A stretch of 64,000 nt of DNA, taken from Isoetes taiwanensis (taxonomy: Eukaryota > Streptophyta > Lycopodiopsida > Isoetales > Isoetaceae). The position numbers and the translations under genes were made by a program. The number at the start of each line of letters is the position of its first letter. The stretch's first letter is position 1. Of this stretch, positions 46,465 to 58,438 are shown piece after piece. The notes beneath the pieces were generated by a model. It did not search any database. It saw only the letters and a program-made list of their open reading frames with translations, and was not told the origin of the DNA. Location of the stretch: assembly GCA_021234155.1 (NCBI GenBank), contig JAJEKV010000075.1, forward strand, positions 2,504,522-2,568,521, in the 5' to 3' direction.

Positions 46465-46733
46465 GTAAAGGTTCTTGCACATGACTTTGTTTTGACTGCT
46501 GCTAATAAGTTACGTATGGTCACTCAAACTTTAATAAGGTCGGCATGTGGATTAGACAAACAACCTAGAAAGGTGGCCAAAAAAGATGATGATGAAGACT
46601 CACTTGTAGACAGTGAGGAAGAAGATCGCCGAAAGTACATCCAGCTTTGAGAGTGAAGCCGAGGATGAAGGCTCAAGTGATCGTGGATTAAATGAGTCTG
46701 AGGATGAGATGCATCCTGATATTGCTGCAAAAT
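46465..46733 (+). pseudogene. acidic exon-like remnant with splice donor
   Basis: Directly after the LINE poly(A), a frame reads VKVLAHDFVLTAANKLRMV, CGLDKQPRKVAKKDDDEDSL and VDSEEEDRRK. A one-base shift follows, then FESEAEDEGSSDRGLNESED and MHPDIAAK, up to a good GTAAGT donor at 46734. Strongly acidic and Ser-rich tracts like this occur in many nuclear proteins. I cannot name the gene. The LINE inserted at its 5' side. Confidence 0.5.
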
Positions 46734-47339
46734 GTAAGTTTGTCCGATGACTCGAACATGTAAAGAACAGAAAGTGCAGGTGATGAGGGTTTGTCAAAAT
46801 GTCCTACTATTTTTTACAATTTTGTTCATAATTTTGTACAATTTTCACAACCTTGAATATATCACTTCCTTGTCACCTCTACTACCCTTGCTATTTTTTT
46901 ATTGCCCCTTTTTGCTACACTTTATATAAGTAACTATTTTTTGTTCTAAATTGGGAGGGATGAAAATTGCTATTTAAAAATTTTTGCATGGATGGTATGT
47001 TCAATCAACCCCAAAAAAGGGTACCTAAATTACCTAAATTGTCACATCTCATTTAAAAAAACCTTTAAAATGGACTTTTTAAGGAATTTTAGGGAATCTT
47101 TCAAAGATTCCTTTTGAAGTGCTTTGGAGCAAATAAGTGCTTCAATTTAAACTTTGTTATTATCCTAAAGATAATAGTAAGCACAAATTAAGTGTACCTT
47201 AGAACTTTCATTGGCCTCAAAGAAATTTCAATGGCCTTTTAAACTTGACTTCCTCACACGCTTGCCGCCTCCTCATTTGATAGGCAACCTCTATGTTGGC
47301 AATCTCAATTTCTTCATCGGGCTTCACTATCATCACTTT

Positions 47340-49100
47340 CAAAGAAATTTCCTACCCTTCTTTCTCTTTCTCTTCTCGGCCCATTGGCCTTTCTCATCTC
47401 TCTCCAACCTTACCTTCTCCTTCCTCAACTTCTCTTCCTCTTCTTTTAGCCTTCTCCTCCCTTTATCCTAGCCTTCTTCAACTTGCTTCTTTCTAATTTC
47501 CTTTGCCTCTAATTGCTTTAAGTAATCTCTTTGCAGCCATAAACTCATCACTAGTAATGTAAAGCTTTTTGAGAGTAGGAGGAAGCTTACCTTTTCCCTT
47601 CTTGCTTGTATCTTCATGTGTTGCAACTACCACGCCATTTGTCGCAGCTATTTCAAAGATTTTATCTTGCTCAATTGCGCTAGCCTAGTGCATGCAAGCC
47701 ATCCGCAGTGTGCTTCGTAATCGAATGAACAACATTGTCATCAAGTAGTTTCAGCCCCTCATTGGCTGGGGATCAACTCTATCATATACAACGCCGAATC
47801 CCATCACTAGTCCCTCCCTCATCCGATGTTCTCACGATAACCGATCGCCAGAGGGTCCGTAGCACCATATCGCAAGAAAGGGCCAAATTCCAAATGCTTG
47901 GAATCCTCGCTTTGATGTTTTCAGGGTAAGTCGCGATCACAAGCTTTGTAAACAAGAGTAGCAAGATCCGCTTGGATGGCTCAATATAATTGGTTGTATG
48001 CATCGCTTTGGCTCTTAATCTTCCTCAAGGCTTGCTTGAATGGGGAGAAGCAAGACACATCTAGAGGCCGGAGTTTGTGAGAAGTGTGTGGAGGGAGTAG
48101 CACAATCGCAGCCATATCCCTAGCTTTGGACAAATCCATGGTCACATGGTCGCCATGGCCATCACACACCAACAAGTGTGGTCTTTGTGGACTAATCCCC
48201 CCGAACTCAAGCTTTGAAGTGATCAAGCCAACCCGCAAACAAGACATCAAGAATCCATGCTTTTTTATATGACCGATCGACTGTGTTCACAAACCGCCAA
48301 CACATTACAGCCCCTCATCCTCTTCCCTTAAAAAGACATAAAGGTTAGGTATTCTTTTGGCCTCGCAAAGATTGACACAAAGATAAGAGTGTCACCCACT
48401 CTCTACTATTGGGAATAGTGCCACCAACATATCGATTAGTGGACTTGGCAAGCATCTTAATTCCAAATTTATCTCCAGCTTTTGATCCCAGCCTCATCAC
48501 AGCCCAAATTCTACGAGTCCAACCGCACACTACTTAAATGTTTTGTAGGGTGCCATAGAAGTTGTTCAGATTAGATGTTGTCAAGGCCCTGGTTCTAAGC
48601 ACCTCAATTGGTCAAGGCATCTCGAGCCCCGATCTCGTGGTGTCTTCTTGAACCTCTCCACCATTTTTGGCTTCCGCAAGCCATCCGCAAAGTTGTAGGC
48701 CCTGCGCAATTGCAAGCTCACCCTCTTTCCCCTAAATATTTCTAAAGTGATGGCCCTTCCATTATTAGCTTGTTGCAAAGCCCAAGCAAAGAAGACTATT
48801 TTCCCTCATCAATAGTCAAGGCCCTAGGAATGCAACCATGCTTGTGTTGGGTTAAACCCGACAGATGGTTTCTAAGTGTGGTTTGAGGATGCCATAATGA
48901 ATAGCAGCAGCTCTAATAGACATGAGAACATCATCTATTGCATCAATGGCTTCCTCCATAACTTTCACAGCCCAAGCCCCCCTTGCCGCATTTCTAACAA
49001 GATCTTGGGCTGACTTCTTTTTGGTCTAGTTTGAGGTTTGCATGGCCTGATTTCTTCTTCCTAGGTGCAAAGTATAGGGGTTGAGGATCAAGATTGGCAT
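47340..49100 (-). pseudogene. pogo/Tigger-type (DDE_1) transposase pseudogene
   Basis: These enzymes cut and paste Tc1/mariner-superfamily DNA elements at TA sites. On the minus strand, N to C: a basic start (APRKKKSGHANLKLDQKEVS), an HTH_psq-like motif (KVMEEAIDAIDDVLMSIRAA then AIHYGILKPHLETI, 48860-48970), and a second DNA-binding segment with GRAITLEIFRGKR. The catalytic part has RRIWAVMRLGSKAGDKFGIK, TIPNSREWVTLL, LLVCDGHGDHVT and VLLPPHTSHKLRPLDVSCFS (48150-48040), then ENIKA...SIWNLAL. The tail includes KLPPTLKKLYITSDEFMAAK and a charged region to about 47340. The first catalytic Asp (NVDE in the family) reads GWTR, and several shifts and stops are present, so it is inactive. Terminal repeats were not found. 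Confidence 0.9.
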
Positions 49101-49109
49101 CAACATTAG

Positions 49110-50680
49110 GTTTAGCAACATGGATGGGAGGTGGAGTTCTAAAACCTAAGTTCTACTAAAAGCTATTATCTTCTATTAGCCCTGACCGTCATTGAATTGT
49201 GTTAAAGAAAGTGCAAGATCTCAGATAGGGACCCTCATTAGAGGCTTTCTTGGCAAATTCGGGTTGGGAGGATAGCAAGGTGACTTGTGGGATTTGATAT
49301 TCATATTTAAGTTTTGTAGGTTGCAAGGAGATGAGATTGTTCTTTCATTTCACTCACACTACACTAAGAAGGAATGAACTAGTTCTTAGATATCTAAAAA
49401 GGTAGACAAAAACTATGTCCCTTACACGTCAACCACGTATTACCTATGGCCATCCACAAGCAAAGGCTTTGAATCTAGTGAAATCCATTTGACTACAACT
49501 TGCTTGTATGGATGGAATAAGCTAGTGTTCACTTTAGTTGAAGGGTCCTTTTACGAGGGCCATCACTATTGATCCAAATGTTCCCATCCATCAGACTCAC
49601 AAACATGCAACATTATAAAGTCCATAGTGTTTTCCTAAAGCTAGATTGAAGCCGATATTAGATCAAATGCACTTTCATAGTAAAAATGGCATGAACATTC
49701 ACATGAATGGCAAACATTTAGCGTTGCAATTTTCAAAACATTCTTACTAGCTTAGTTCAACCATGCTCCTGTTGCTTTCCTCCATATGGTGTTACAATAG
49801 AAAATTGTATTTTCTAACTTCAAGATGCTTTAGCATTATAGTTCATAGCTTGATCCGACCGCTGGTATGTTCCAAATTTTAAAAATGGTTAGTCTTAGAC
49901 GTAATTAGCCATGTGCCCTAGGAAGGTATGATGCACCGCAAGCCCAAAGATTAATAAACACAAAATGAGAAAAGCTTAGAGGCCCTAACTTGCCCCCATT
50001 ACAAAGGCTGCTTGGAACTGCGGAAAAGGATATCATTAGTTTTGAGAAAAGCATGGATCAATAGCTTATTATGAACAAGTAACCACTCTGACATGCATCT
50101 GCCATGATTTTATTATGGAAGCAAATGAAAACCATGAAATTTGTCTAAGCTTCTAGTTCTAGGCCATGAAGTCGCAAACTATCATGTTCAGATTAAAGAA
50201 TGACTCTAGGCACATCTTGAACCCATAGATAAGAGACTTACCCCCAGACGGTGTAAATCTGCAATAGTAGATGAATAATTGGTTTGAAATAGTAGAGTCG
50301 TAAAAAATTCCAGTTTTAAGAATTATTCCTTAGCTTAATTTTCATTGAAATGCTCGCCAACATGTGCATCTACGTAAACACAAATATCTAAGCTAAGCTT
50401 TCACTTATATCTTAAGCTCTAGGGATAAACAATAGCTTTATTCAAATGTTGTTGAGAAGACACATGACCGCTTATCAAAGAAAGCATTCTATATCATTTT
50501 TGTTGATCACAAATAGAAAAGAACATACAAGGCAACGAATAAAGAATGGCTCTTTGCAAATATATTCTTTGAGGACACACCGGGCTTTGGCAAAACCGGA
50601 TTATTTTCAAAAATTTTTTGACTAAGCCAAAAATAGGTCGATCTTATTTTGTAAAACAAAATATGTCGCAGTAGGGTTGA
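49110..50680. other. no supported gene
   Basis: AT-rich sequence with only short frames. A 95-codon minus frame at 50507-50794 has no resemblance. No terminal repeat matching the pogo flank could be found by eye. Confidence 0.35.
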
Positions 50681-50687
50681 AACGGAT

Positions 50688-51848
50688 TTGAAGAAAATAA
50701 TAGCCTTCATCTTTGTCTTGGTTTGTAAAACTTTTTCAAGACATAAATGTGAATGCTTCCAAATATTCACAAAATGTCTCCTCGTGTTTTGCAACCGCTA
50801 TAAGAAGAAAGAGATAAGAGAATACCCCATCGAGCCATACAATCGATCACCTCCCTATAGCCCAAAGAATTGTAATGTCGGTGTCCCTTCATGGCAAACC
50901 AAAGAAGTGCGAAAAGGACAAAGATGGGTTTACAACGCCGGCCAAATATGCTTCACCAAGCAAGTGCGCATACAAATGCAAGCTCGGGTGAAGATAAAAC
51001 TCATTGTTGGACAATTCTAACATATACATGTAATTGTTATCCACAAGCCTAATAAGCTAAAATGGATTGGCGTATAATGTAGCTTGCATCCATGCCTTGT
51101 TGAGAAAAGGACAATGGAACCATGCCTTAGAATATAATTTGCAAAGATGTGTATGGAATGATGACAAGAAAAGAAAGGCATAAAAATCAAAGGCATCAAA
51201 GTGGGAACGCCGGGAGTCCATTATTTTCAACAACCGGGCGAGGCCATGCCAGCTTATGACTAGTCAAAGCAGAAAAAGAAGAACGTGGTGAGATGAGAAA
51301 AGCCGGTCATATGGGGGGTATGAGAATATGAAGGTGTGGTAAGGAAGGAAGGAAGAAATTTTAACGCCCACCTGAACCCAATCGGTTGGGAAGGGCGAGG
51401 GAAGAGGAATAGCGAAAGCAATGGAGGCTTGAAGGTGGGGCGCCGGCCGGGTAGTGAGCTTGAGTTGGGCACAGATGCCAAGTCGCCGAAAGTGGTCGCG
51501 ACACTCCAAGATCCGCGGCTCGGCGTTGCAACCGGCCGCAGTTGAGGATTGGTGCGATTCCCGCGAGCCCATATTGGCGGGCGCCAATTCCTCCACGATT
51601 TCTCCCCTATTGTCAACCGTGATTGGTCGCCAATTAAATGCCTCGGCCAGAATCTGTTACTCACCACCCAATGCATTGCCTCCGCAAAGAAACAAATTTC
51701 ACAAGCCGGTTAATGTCCCCCGACCGGTTCGGCCTTTGGACAAACAATGCCCATCTTCTAAAATTATTCTTGTATCTTGCATATGGAATAAATCTGAAAT
51801 GCGACCGACAAGCCAAGGCAATAATGCTTTCTCGGGCGGAACTCCGTG
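50688..51848. other. unassigned frames
   Basis: A 110-codon plus frame (50688-51020) has a plausible second half (EIREYPIEPYNRSPPYSPKN, then VPSWQTKEVRKGQRWVYNAG) but no known domain. The GC-richer stretch 51340-51700 is open on both strands (up to 138 codons on the minus strand), which reflects composition rather than a proven gene. Confidence 0.25.
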
Positions 51849-52292
51849 ATATATCATCCGGATGTGGTTAATCCGACAAAACAGTGGTTAATCCCGGACA
51901 TCCCATCAGCCTGTGGTGGTTAATCCCACATCCGATATCAGCCGTGGTGGTTAATCCGCCATCCGATATCAGCCAAATGGTTAATCCGCATAAAAGTGGT
52001 TAATCCGACAAAACCAAGCCGTAGAACTGGCGCATGGGCGTAAATTTTGATCGATCGCTTTGCCGCCCGGCGGCTTTGATCCGCTTTAAAAAGCATGCCA
52101 ATCGCTTTGTATGCCTCTTTTATGTTAGATTGATGAAGAGAGGAAGAGATTTAAGGCGCTTAAATAGAGCGTAATCGACAAAAAGGGCAAAAACAGCTTG
52201 GTTTTTGGGCTTCAAACCGCAAGCAGACCCGATTAACCACAATGGCCGATAACGGGTGTCCGGTTAACCACATCCCTGATGATATATACTGG
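51849..52292. mobile_element. small inverted-repeat element with GTGGTTAATCC array
   Basis: GATATATCATCCGGATGTGG followed by TTAATCC at the left is matched in inverse at the right (GGTTAACCACATCCCTGATG then ATATA). Inside the left end, (G/A)TGGTTAATCC recurs six times in 145 bp, interspersed with CATCCGATATCAGCC. Two inverse copies (GATTAACCACA, GGTTAACCACA) lie at the right. This is the layout of a non-autonomous DNA transposon with subterminal binding sites. The superfamily is unclear; no target duplication is evident. Confidence 0.75.
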
Positions 52293-52299
52293 CCTTCCC

Positions 52300-54340
52300 T
52301 TTCTCGGGTCAGATATTGAATATGATGTGTTCAAGTGAGCTTGTTTAACATATTTGTATTCAAGATCATATTATGTTGAGCAAAATAATTCTACTTATGG
52401 TTCGATCATCTATGAAGATAGACCAGCAAAGAATAGCAACTATTTAGAGCCGCATCTTTAACAATACCACGGTGATCCGCATAAGGTTTGTCAAGAATCA
52501 TTGTCTTCTATGCATCCTCTTTGGTGTTTCCCAACCGTTTCTTCGATTTTCCGCCCTTCAGCCTTTCATTCTAGATTTGACCAAAAAGAGGCTTACGAAA
52601 AATAGCGTAAGTTTAGTCGCTTAAAGCTTGATTTAGCTTTGGTTAGATCTTTTAGCCGCAGCCTATAAGGTTCATCATATTTGTCAATTTTTCAAGAAGT
52701 TGTTGGAGACATGCAAAAAGAATAGTTGGACATGTATTGCTAATATAAAGCAAAGGTAAATGAAAGTGAGTCATAGAGTTGTTATTAATGAGTTTGTTTC
52801 TACCTAAATGTGATCTGGTCCAAGGTGACGCTGATTACATTTTAAAGCTTCATGTAGGTATCTTTAGAGCAAGATGGACCTCTTGAACCTCCTCTTGAAC
52901 CTCCGAGATATCTACGTAAGTTGATCTTTCTATGGTATCTTCTCGCTTTTTCTTTAATATCTTCTCGCTTTCAACACCTTTTACCGCTTGCCTCTATGTT
53001 TGATAGTTTCCATGCACCATTCTTTCAAACATTTTGTTATTACTCCATAATCATATGTATTCTCTCCTCCCCTATGTTTGTTTGGTGTTCACTATTTTTT
53101 CCCTCTCGTGGTTCAGAGGGTGTCCATCCGAATCGCCACTAGTTCTGCCCACCGCATCTCTTTGTAGAAGGCACCACCGCCAATCGCCTCTCAAAAAGAT
53201 GTGCCAACTATTCAATCGGCAAGAAGTATGATGAGTTTGTAGCAGCCTCCCGCCGCACTCTTCACTATTTCCAACAACCGCGGTGAGCCACCGATTTTTT
53301 CCATAATGGTTATTAGAACCATTCTTAGTTTTCCATTTTATTTTATTTTAATGGTTCCATGGCTGACCTTTGTCTAAACTATCTAATTCACTCTTTGCTT
53401 GCAAGATGTAGTCCTAAGTCGGCCTTTAACCATAGACAATCACTTTGAGTCTTCATTCTTTGCTTTTCTTTTTGCCATGTCTTTGGTTTGATTTTTATTT
53501 TTAAATTAGCTCATACTATCATTTCGTTTTTTCTAGTCTTTTAGGCAATTTTCTTTTGAATTTGCCTCAAGTTGCTTAATGTTACTCTTGGTATCTCTTC
53601 TTTATTCATACATTATAATTTCCTCGATTCTTTTGAACATCATGCATTAGGCCCAGATAAACAATAGGTAGGTTCAAAGTAATGCTAATAGGCATTGATA
53701 GATATTATTTATTGAGGCGTAAGTTTGATTTGGTTTCATCCTTTTTTTGCTTGTGCTTCACACTTCCAACAGGCATACTTTTCATGCCCATTTCAATAAT
53801 TTTCGCTCTTTTGTGCACTAACACATTTGATGTTACATTCTTTATAGCCTATGGCCAAGGCAGTACTTACGTACATCTTAAGTGATGTGTATATTGGCCT
53901 ATTCTATTCTATTCTATTCCTTTTGGTTCTTTTTTTGGGGCAATGCAAGAGACTTTTGGTTTTTTGACAATACTAAGTACTTGTTCTTCCCTTGCATAAT
54001 GTTCATGTTTGGCCTACTCTATCTATCCTCATGGCTACAAATGGGGTCATTTGGAGGTTTTATCCCATTTATATTCCATAGTTATTTTTCACTCTCTTTC
54101 CCTTTTTCTTTCTTGACGTTTGTTGACTTCTTTTTCTCCATTTGTCTTGTCTTGCATCTCATCTTTTCCTTTCTTTGCTAGTTTTTCTCGCCATCTACCA
54201 TTGCACCTAGGGTTTATGTTCGGCCATATGTTGTTGTTGATTTTGTAAGATGAGTCTTCCCAAGAATGCAATGATTCTATGGCAACTGTCAAATGATGGA
54301 TGGATGATGCACTTGTGTGGCTCCTAGTCTGTTATTTATC
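52300..54340. other. AT/pyrimidine-rich, no supported gene
   Basis: T/C-rich plus strand from about 52920 to 54190 produces Phe/Leu-rich frames like those of the 3.7-10.7 kb element. A (TATTC)4 microsatellite lies at 53899-53920. No homology to a protein is visible. Confidence 0.35.
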
Positions 54341-54348
54341 TCCATGGG

Positions 54349-54382
54349 TTCCCCGAAAACCCGAAAGGGTGGGGTTTTTATT
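54349..54382 (+). repeat. CGAAAACCCGAAAGG module, copy 2
   Basis: CCCCGAAAACCCGAAAGGGT then GGGGTTTTTA matches 10495-10535. Both copies are preceded by pyrimidine-rich DNA, linking this region to the large pyrimidine-rich element. Confidence 0.65.
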
Positions 54383-54599
54383 CAAGATGATCTCCTCGAC
54401 TTTGAGTTTCATTGTGGCTTACCTCTTTCCTTTTGAAACCCTTGGTAATTGTCTACTTCCTGAGTTTATTTTAGCTTTCTATCCGGGTAGAAGCATGAAA
54501 GGGTGGGCAAAAAGTGCCAAGATTTTACATTTACAAATTCAAAGTGTAAGAAAATCCTCCCCGTAAATTATTATTCTTGGAATGAATCATTATTAGGGC

Positions 54600-54910
54600 A
54601 AATAATTTTGAACTCTCCTCCCCAGCCTGCTCAACCTCTCCCCCCGCCGAACCTCCATAGCCGAAAAGCTTGACATCCATATTCAAACCTCCATAGCCAA
54701 GATCGACCTCCATAGCCAAAAGCTTGCATTTTCGAGAGTCGACGACCTGGAAGAGATCATGACGAAAACAAAATTTGGAACAAAGACATCTCCAAGGAAA
54801 TCTCCTCGCAACAAATCAGAAGCCCATGCCAAGGTCTCCCACCTGAACCGCCGCCTAAAACTCAAGAGTGGGTCTTCTTCAGATCGGGAGGTCTTGCCGC
54901 ACCGAATTTG
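54600..54910 (+). other. open frame with ACCTCCATAGCC repeats and a donor-like end
   Basis: ACCTCCATAGCC occurs three times (54648, 54689, 54707). A plus frame without an ATG stays open for about 95 codons (EKLDIHIQTSIAKIDLHSQK, then FGTKTSPRKSPRNKSEAH) to about 54907, where TGACAAG|GTAAGC resembles a splice donor. It may be an exon fragment; no family is recognised. Confidence 0.25.
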
Positions 54911-54959
54911 ACAAGGTAAGCATCAGCAGCCCGGGAGCAACAATTTTGATAGCATGTTT

Positions 54960-57345
54960 TCGTGGCTAGTGCAAATAGTGTGATGTTTGGGGTTCTCAAG
55001 CCCCTACCGTTAGGGGTTATCAAGAGTGCAGGATTGCTTCATTTGGATGGCAGATTTTTTTTGATGAGCACGCTTTGTAGGAAGGACATTGCAAATCATC
55101 ACATTCCATTGTATTTTGCCCGAAAGCATATGCACTTCATTACAAAGGAGTAAGCATTGATTGGGATGAGGTGAAAGCAAGTGCAAGTCTTCATTCAAAA
55201 GGCTCTCAAAAAGAATCGACCGACGTAATTAGCTACAAGAAAAGTCTTCCAAAGTTAAAGCTACTAAATGTATGCCTCAAAAGAGAATTGGGGCAGTGCA
55301 GCTTGAAATGATGAAAAGGTGGAGGGAAAGAAGAGCATTAGATTTTGCCTCCATGCTTGATGAAATACAGACTTTAAAAGAGAAAAGGAAAACAATGGAA
55401 ATTGAACTGTTGAAGCATGAGAGTGATAAGAGGTTCTTGACAAGACTTGTGCTGAATAAAGCAAGGGGGGTGCACCAAGTATATGTCGTATGAACCATCC
55501 CATGTGGAACTATATGGGTTTTTTATTAGTTTAGTCGTATCGTATACTTACCAAAAAAATAAGGAAGTTGGTTTTGAAAGTCGTACGGATACGACAAGCA
55601 TTGTGGGGAGGCTAGTTTGATCTTCGTATCATATGACTAGGGCTCTAGACGCAGAGGATTCATTTTTAAATTGCTAGAATGTTGATGAGCTTTGCTAGAT
55701 GTTGGAACCTCCTTGTCCCACTGACGTGAGGCACCAGCAGATCCAGGCGTATCCACCGAACAATAAGAAACCTACGTAACACCTCTAAAAAATGCTTATG
55801 TACTTGAGGACGTGGAAGAATTATACCAGGCGCGCACTCAAATTCATACCCCTCACCCTATAGCCCCTAACCTTCACCCCCAATCCAGCTTTTACTTTTT
55901 TGCAGAAAGTAAAGGGAAACCAAAACTCTGTAAGGAGTTGCTGCTTTGGTGATTCGTACATTTTTAAAGTTAGTGACATGGAATTCGGGCACACCAGAAT
56001 ACACTGCTTTGATATTTTGAGGCTCAAGCTTGAAGTTTGTGCTTCTGCATTGTGCATATAGTTGATTAGATGCATTTATATGTCTCTATCACCAAGTTCA
56101 TGTTCGTTAGATCATAAATATTTATTACATATGATATAGTAGTAATAATGAAGGTCAGATTGGGAAAAAAAAAAAACGTATGTATAAGAAAAGGACTATT
56201 TTGTACTGCATTTTGGCATGTATGATAAGGGCTGCATTTCCTTACCATTGACTAGTCGTATTACAAGGGGTTTTTGATATAAATGTGTCAAGGGCAATAG
56301 GTTTCTTGCCACATGAGTAATCTAGATGGTGCATATCCACCTATGATGTGAACCCCCCGGGAATAAAGATGCACAGGCTGTGAGCAGCTCTCAGCATTAT
56401 GGCAGGTGTAAAAGCAAGCTTGAAGCCAACCCGATGTGCAAAATGGCTTTGCATCCCACTTAGAGGAGGAGAACCAAGTTATATCAATTGTGATGCTCTA
56501 ATGATTCATATCGATTGCTTAGCACGATTTGCAAGAATTAGGCCATCGAAAAAATCTCAAAGTATGACTGGAAGTTAATCCACCAGAGAAGGAATAAAGG
56601 AGATGACTACATTTGGAAAGATTTCAACCGATAGGGTCTCGCGAAATCATCTCATACTCGCAGTTGTAAGATTCGAAGCCCATCCCTCACATATCACCAA
56701 TACTTGCGTAGCTTGCAATGATTGGCCTTGACTTACCATGGTACATCTCCACTTTGTGGTCACACATATTATTCATTTTGTCTTGTATTCGGGGGTTTCA
56801 ACGATGAATACATGTGTGTACATGGGATGAATGGTAATCAGAGGGACCAAGCAGACTTAGGAACTCTTCCTTAAGGTACATCTATTTCTATTTCTAGCTA
56901 CATAATTAGTTTGATGTACTTAGATGTAGTTAGTTTCATCATGTACATAATCAGAGCTAAGATTTGATTTATGGTTTGCCTCACTGTAAAGACAAAATAT
57001 ATTTGCTTCTCGTTTTTACTTACATGTGCCATGAAGTGCTCGGAATTCCTTTACAGGTGTATTGATAGGTGCATGTATATGACTGCACTTTGCATTTATA
57101 TGTGATCTCAAATGTATATGAATTTAGTATTTGACTTTTCCTTTTTTGGTATTCAACACGAATACGTATTTGATGTGTGTGTATTGATAAAATATTTTGT
57201 TCTTTACATTTTAGCATATGTTCTCAAATGTATTTGAACTTGGGATTTGGTTTTCCTACATTCGATAGCTATGCACCAATGCACTCTCATTTCGGCTGCT
57301 ATAATATCATCGCAAAGCTCGCTCGTAATAAAACCTACTTGGTAT
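54960..57345. other. no confidently supported gene
   Basis: A 73-codon plus frame at 55272-55493 (RIGAVQLEMMKRWRERRALD, then EKRKTMEIELLKHESDKRFL) has coiled-coil composition and could be an exon remnant. Elsewhere only AT-rich DNA is seen. GATTCGAAGCCC at 56672 resembles a Pol III B box but has no clear A box. Confidence 0.3.
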
Positions 57346-57349
57346 CTTC

Positions 57350-57883
57350 ATTAGGTTTTTGAGACAAAAAGGCCTCTTCAAAAACATGCCAACTAAGCCA
57401 ATGAAAGATAATGAACTACCAACGGAACGAGTTCGGATGCAGTCCAACAATAGGGCCCGAGCATCCATCTCTTCGATCATTATTTTCTTGAAGCATAACT
57501 ATTGATGTGTCCAAATGAGTTTCGCTTTGCGGTGGTGAGACAGGATCCTCATGAGATTCCAACTCTTTAGGTGCTTTCTTGCACATATTTTAAATCCACT
57601 TTCAGGATTGTCAAACCCAAAATATGGTTTTCTACTCACTACCATCCTGCTGTACAAGATATGCAAACCATCCAAGATTGGAAAGATCTCAATGAGATCT
57701 ATCTATTGCACTAAACAAGAGCTCATTTGACCTTTCTATCAACACTTAGAGTGCTAGGAAAATGTATCCAAATGAGTGAAGAGTAATCGTTGGCCGGATC
57801 GGATTGGCCTCGCTTTCTCGATTGGTGTCTATAGCTTAGCCGCCAGCCTAGAAGGCCCTTTATGATCTCAAAAATCCCCTAAT
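57350..57883. mobile_element. foldback MITE copy 2
   Basis: Same family as 45394-45939. It has ATTAGGTTTTTGAGAC at the left, ATGATCTCAAAAATCCCCTAAT at the right, and the shared internal blocks AAAGATCTCAATGAGATC, TATCTATTGCACTAAAC and GAGCTCATTTG. TA again flanks GG...CCCC. The left arm is more diverged than in copy 1. Confidence 0.85.
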
Positions 57884-58117
57884 GAATTAACATTTGTCTG
57901 CTTTTGATTTGTACTATTTTGCTCTTTTTTCCTCGGGCAGATTATTTTATGTACTTACATCTCCCTTGATTCTAAATCAAGTGTTTACATTTTATTTGCT
58001 TGTTTAATTGTGTCAATGCGTATATGGGTAGTATGAAGAAAAGAACTAAAACCTGGTGTTCAAATAATCTATGTTTCAGGTAATTATGTTTAATTGAATA
58101 GCAAAATCTTATGTTGC

Positions 58118-58438
58118 AGTGAAAGAAGAAATGTTTGGAAGGCTACTTACTATTCTTAGACATCCCAACGGTCAACTCGCACAAAAGATGTCACGCTGCT
58201 ATCACAATGTTGGAAGTCCATCCACATCTATATCACTGAGAATTGCAACAACTCATAAGCACCGCAGATTTGGAGACCGAGGGGTACTTGGATAAACTTG
58301 TAAATTGTGAAGGTAGGTGATTAAATCGATTACATTAAGATTACATTCATAGTTAGAGTTCACTAATGTTCACAATATTTTGCAGCAGGTTGTTTTCCAA
58401 AAGACATCCCACCGTTGAAGCCGAATAAGCATTATTAG
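58118..58438 (+). pseudogene. 3' end of an unidentified spliced gene, two exons
   Basis: A frame running through LDIPTVNSHKRCHAAITMLE, VHPHLYH, an in-frame TGA, then LQQLISTADLETEGYLDKLV ends at a GTGAAG|GTAGGT donor (about 58313). After a 72-nt intron, the TTTGCAG acceptor (58386) leads in phase to AGCFPKDIPPLKPNKHY and a stop at 58436. The clean join across the intron argues for a real gene terminus. I do not recognise the family. The single TGA (where CGA would give Arg) makes it a pseudogene or a sequence with one error. Confidence 0.55.

Noticed and set aside
47735-48272. Plus-strand frames over the transposase
   Set aside because: Shadows of the minus-strand pogo-type coding sequence.
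56640-56700. Possible tRNA or SINE (GATTCGAAGCCC)
   Set aside because: B-box-like only; no A box at the right distance and no cloverleaf by eye.
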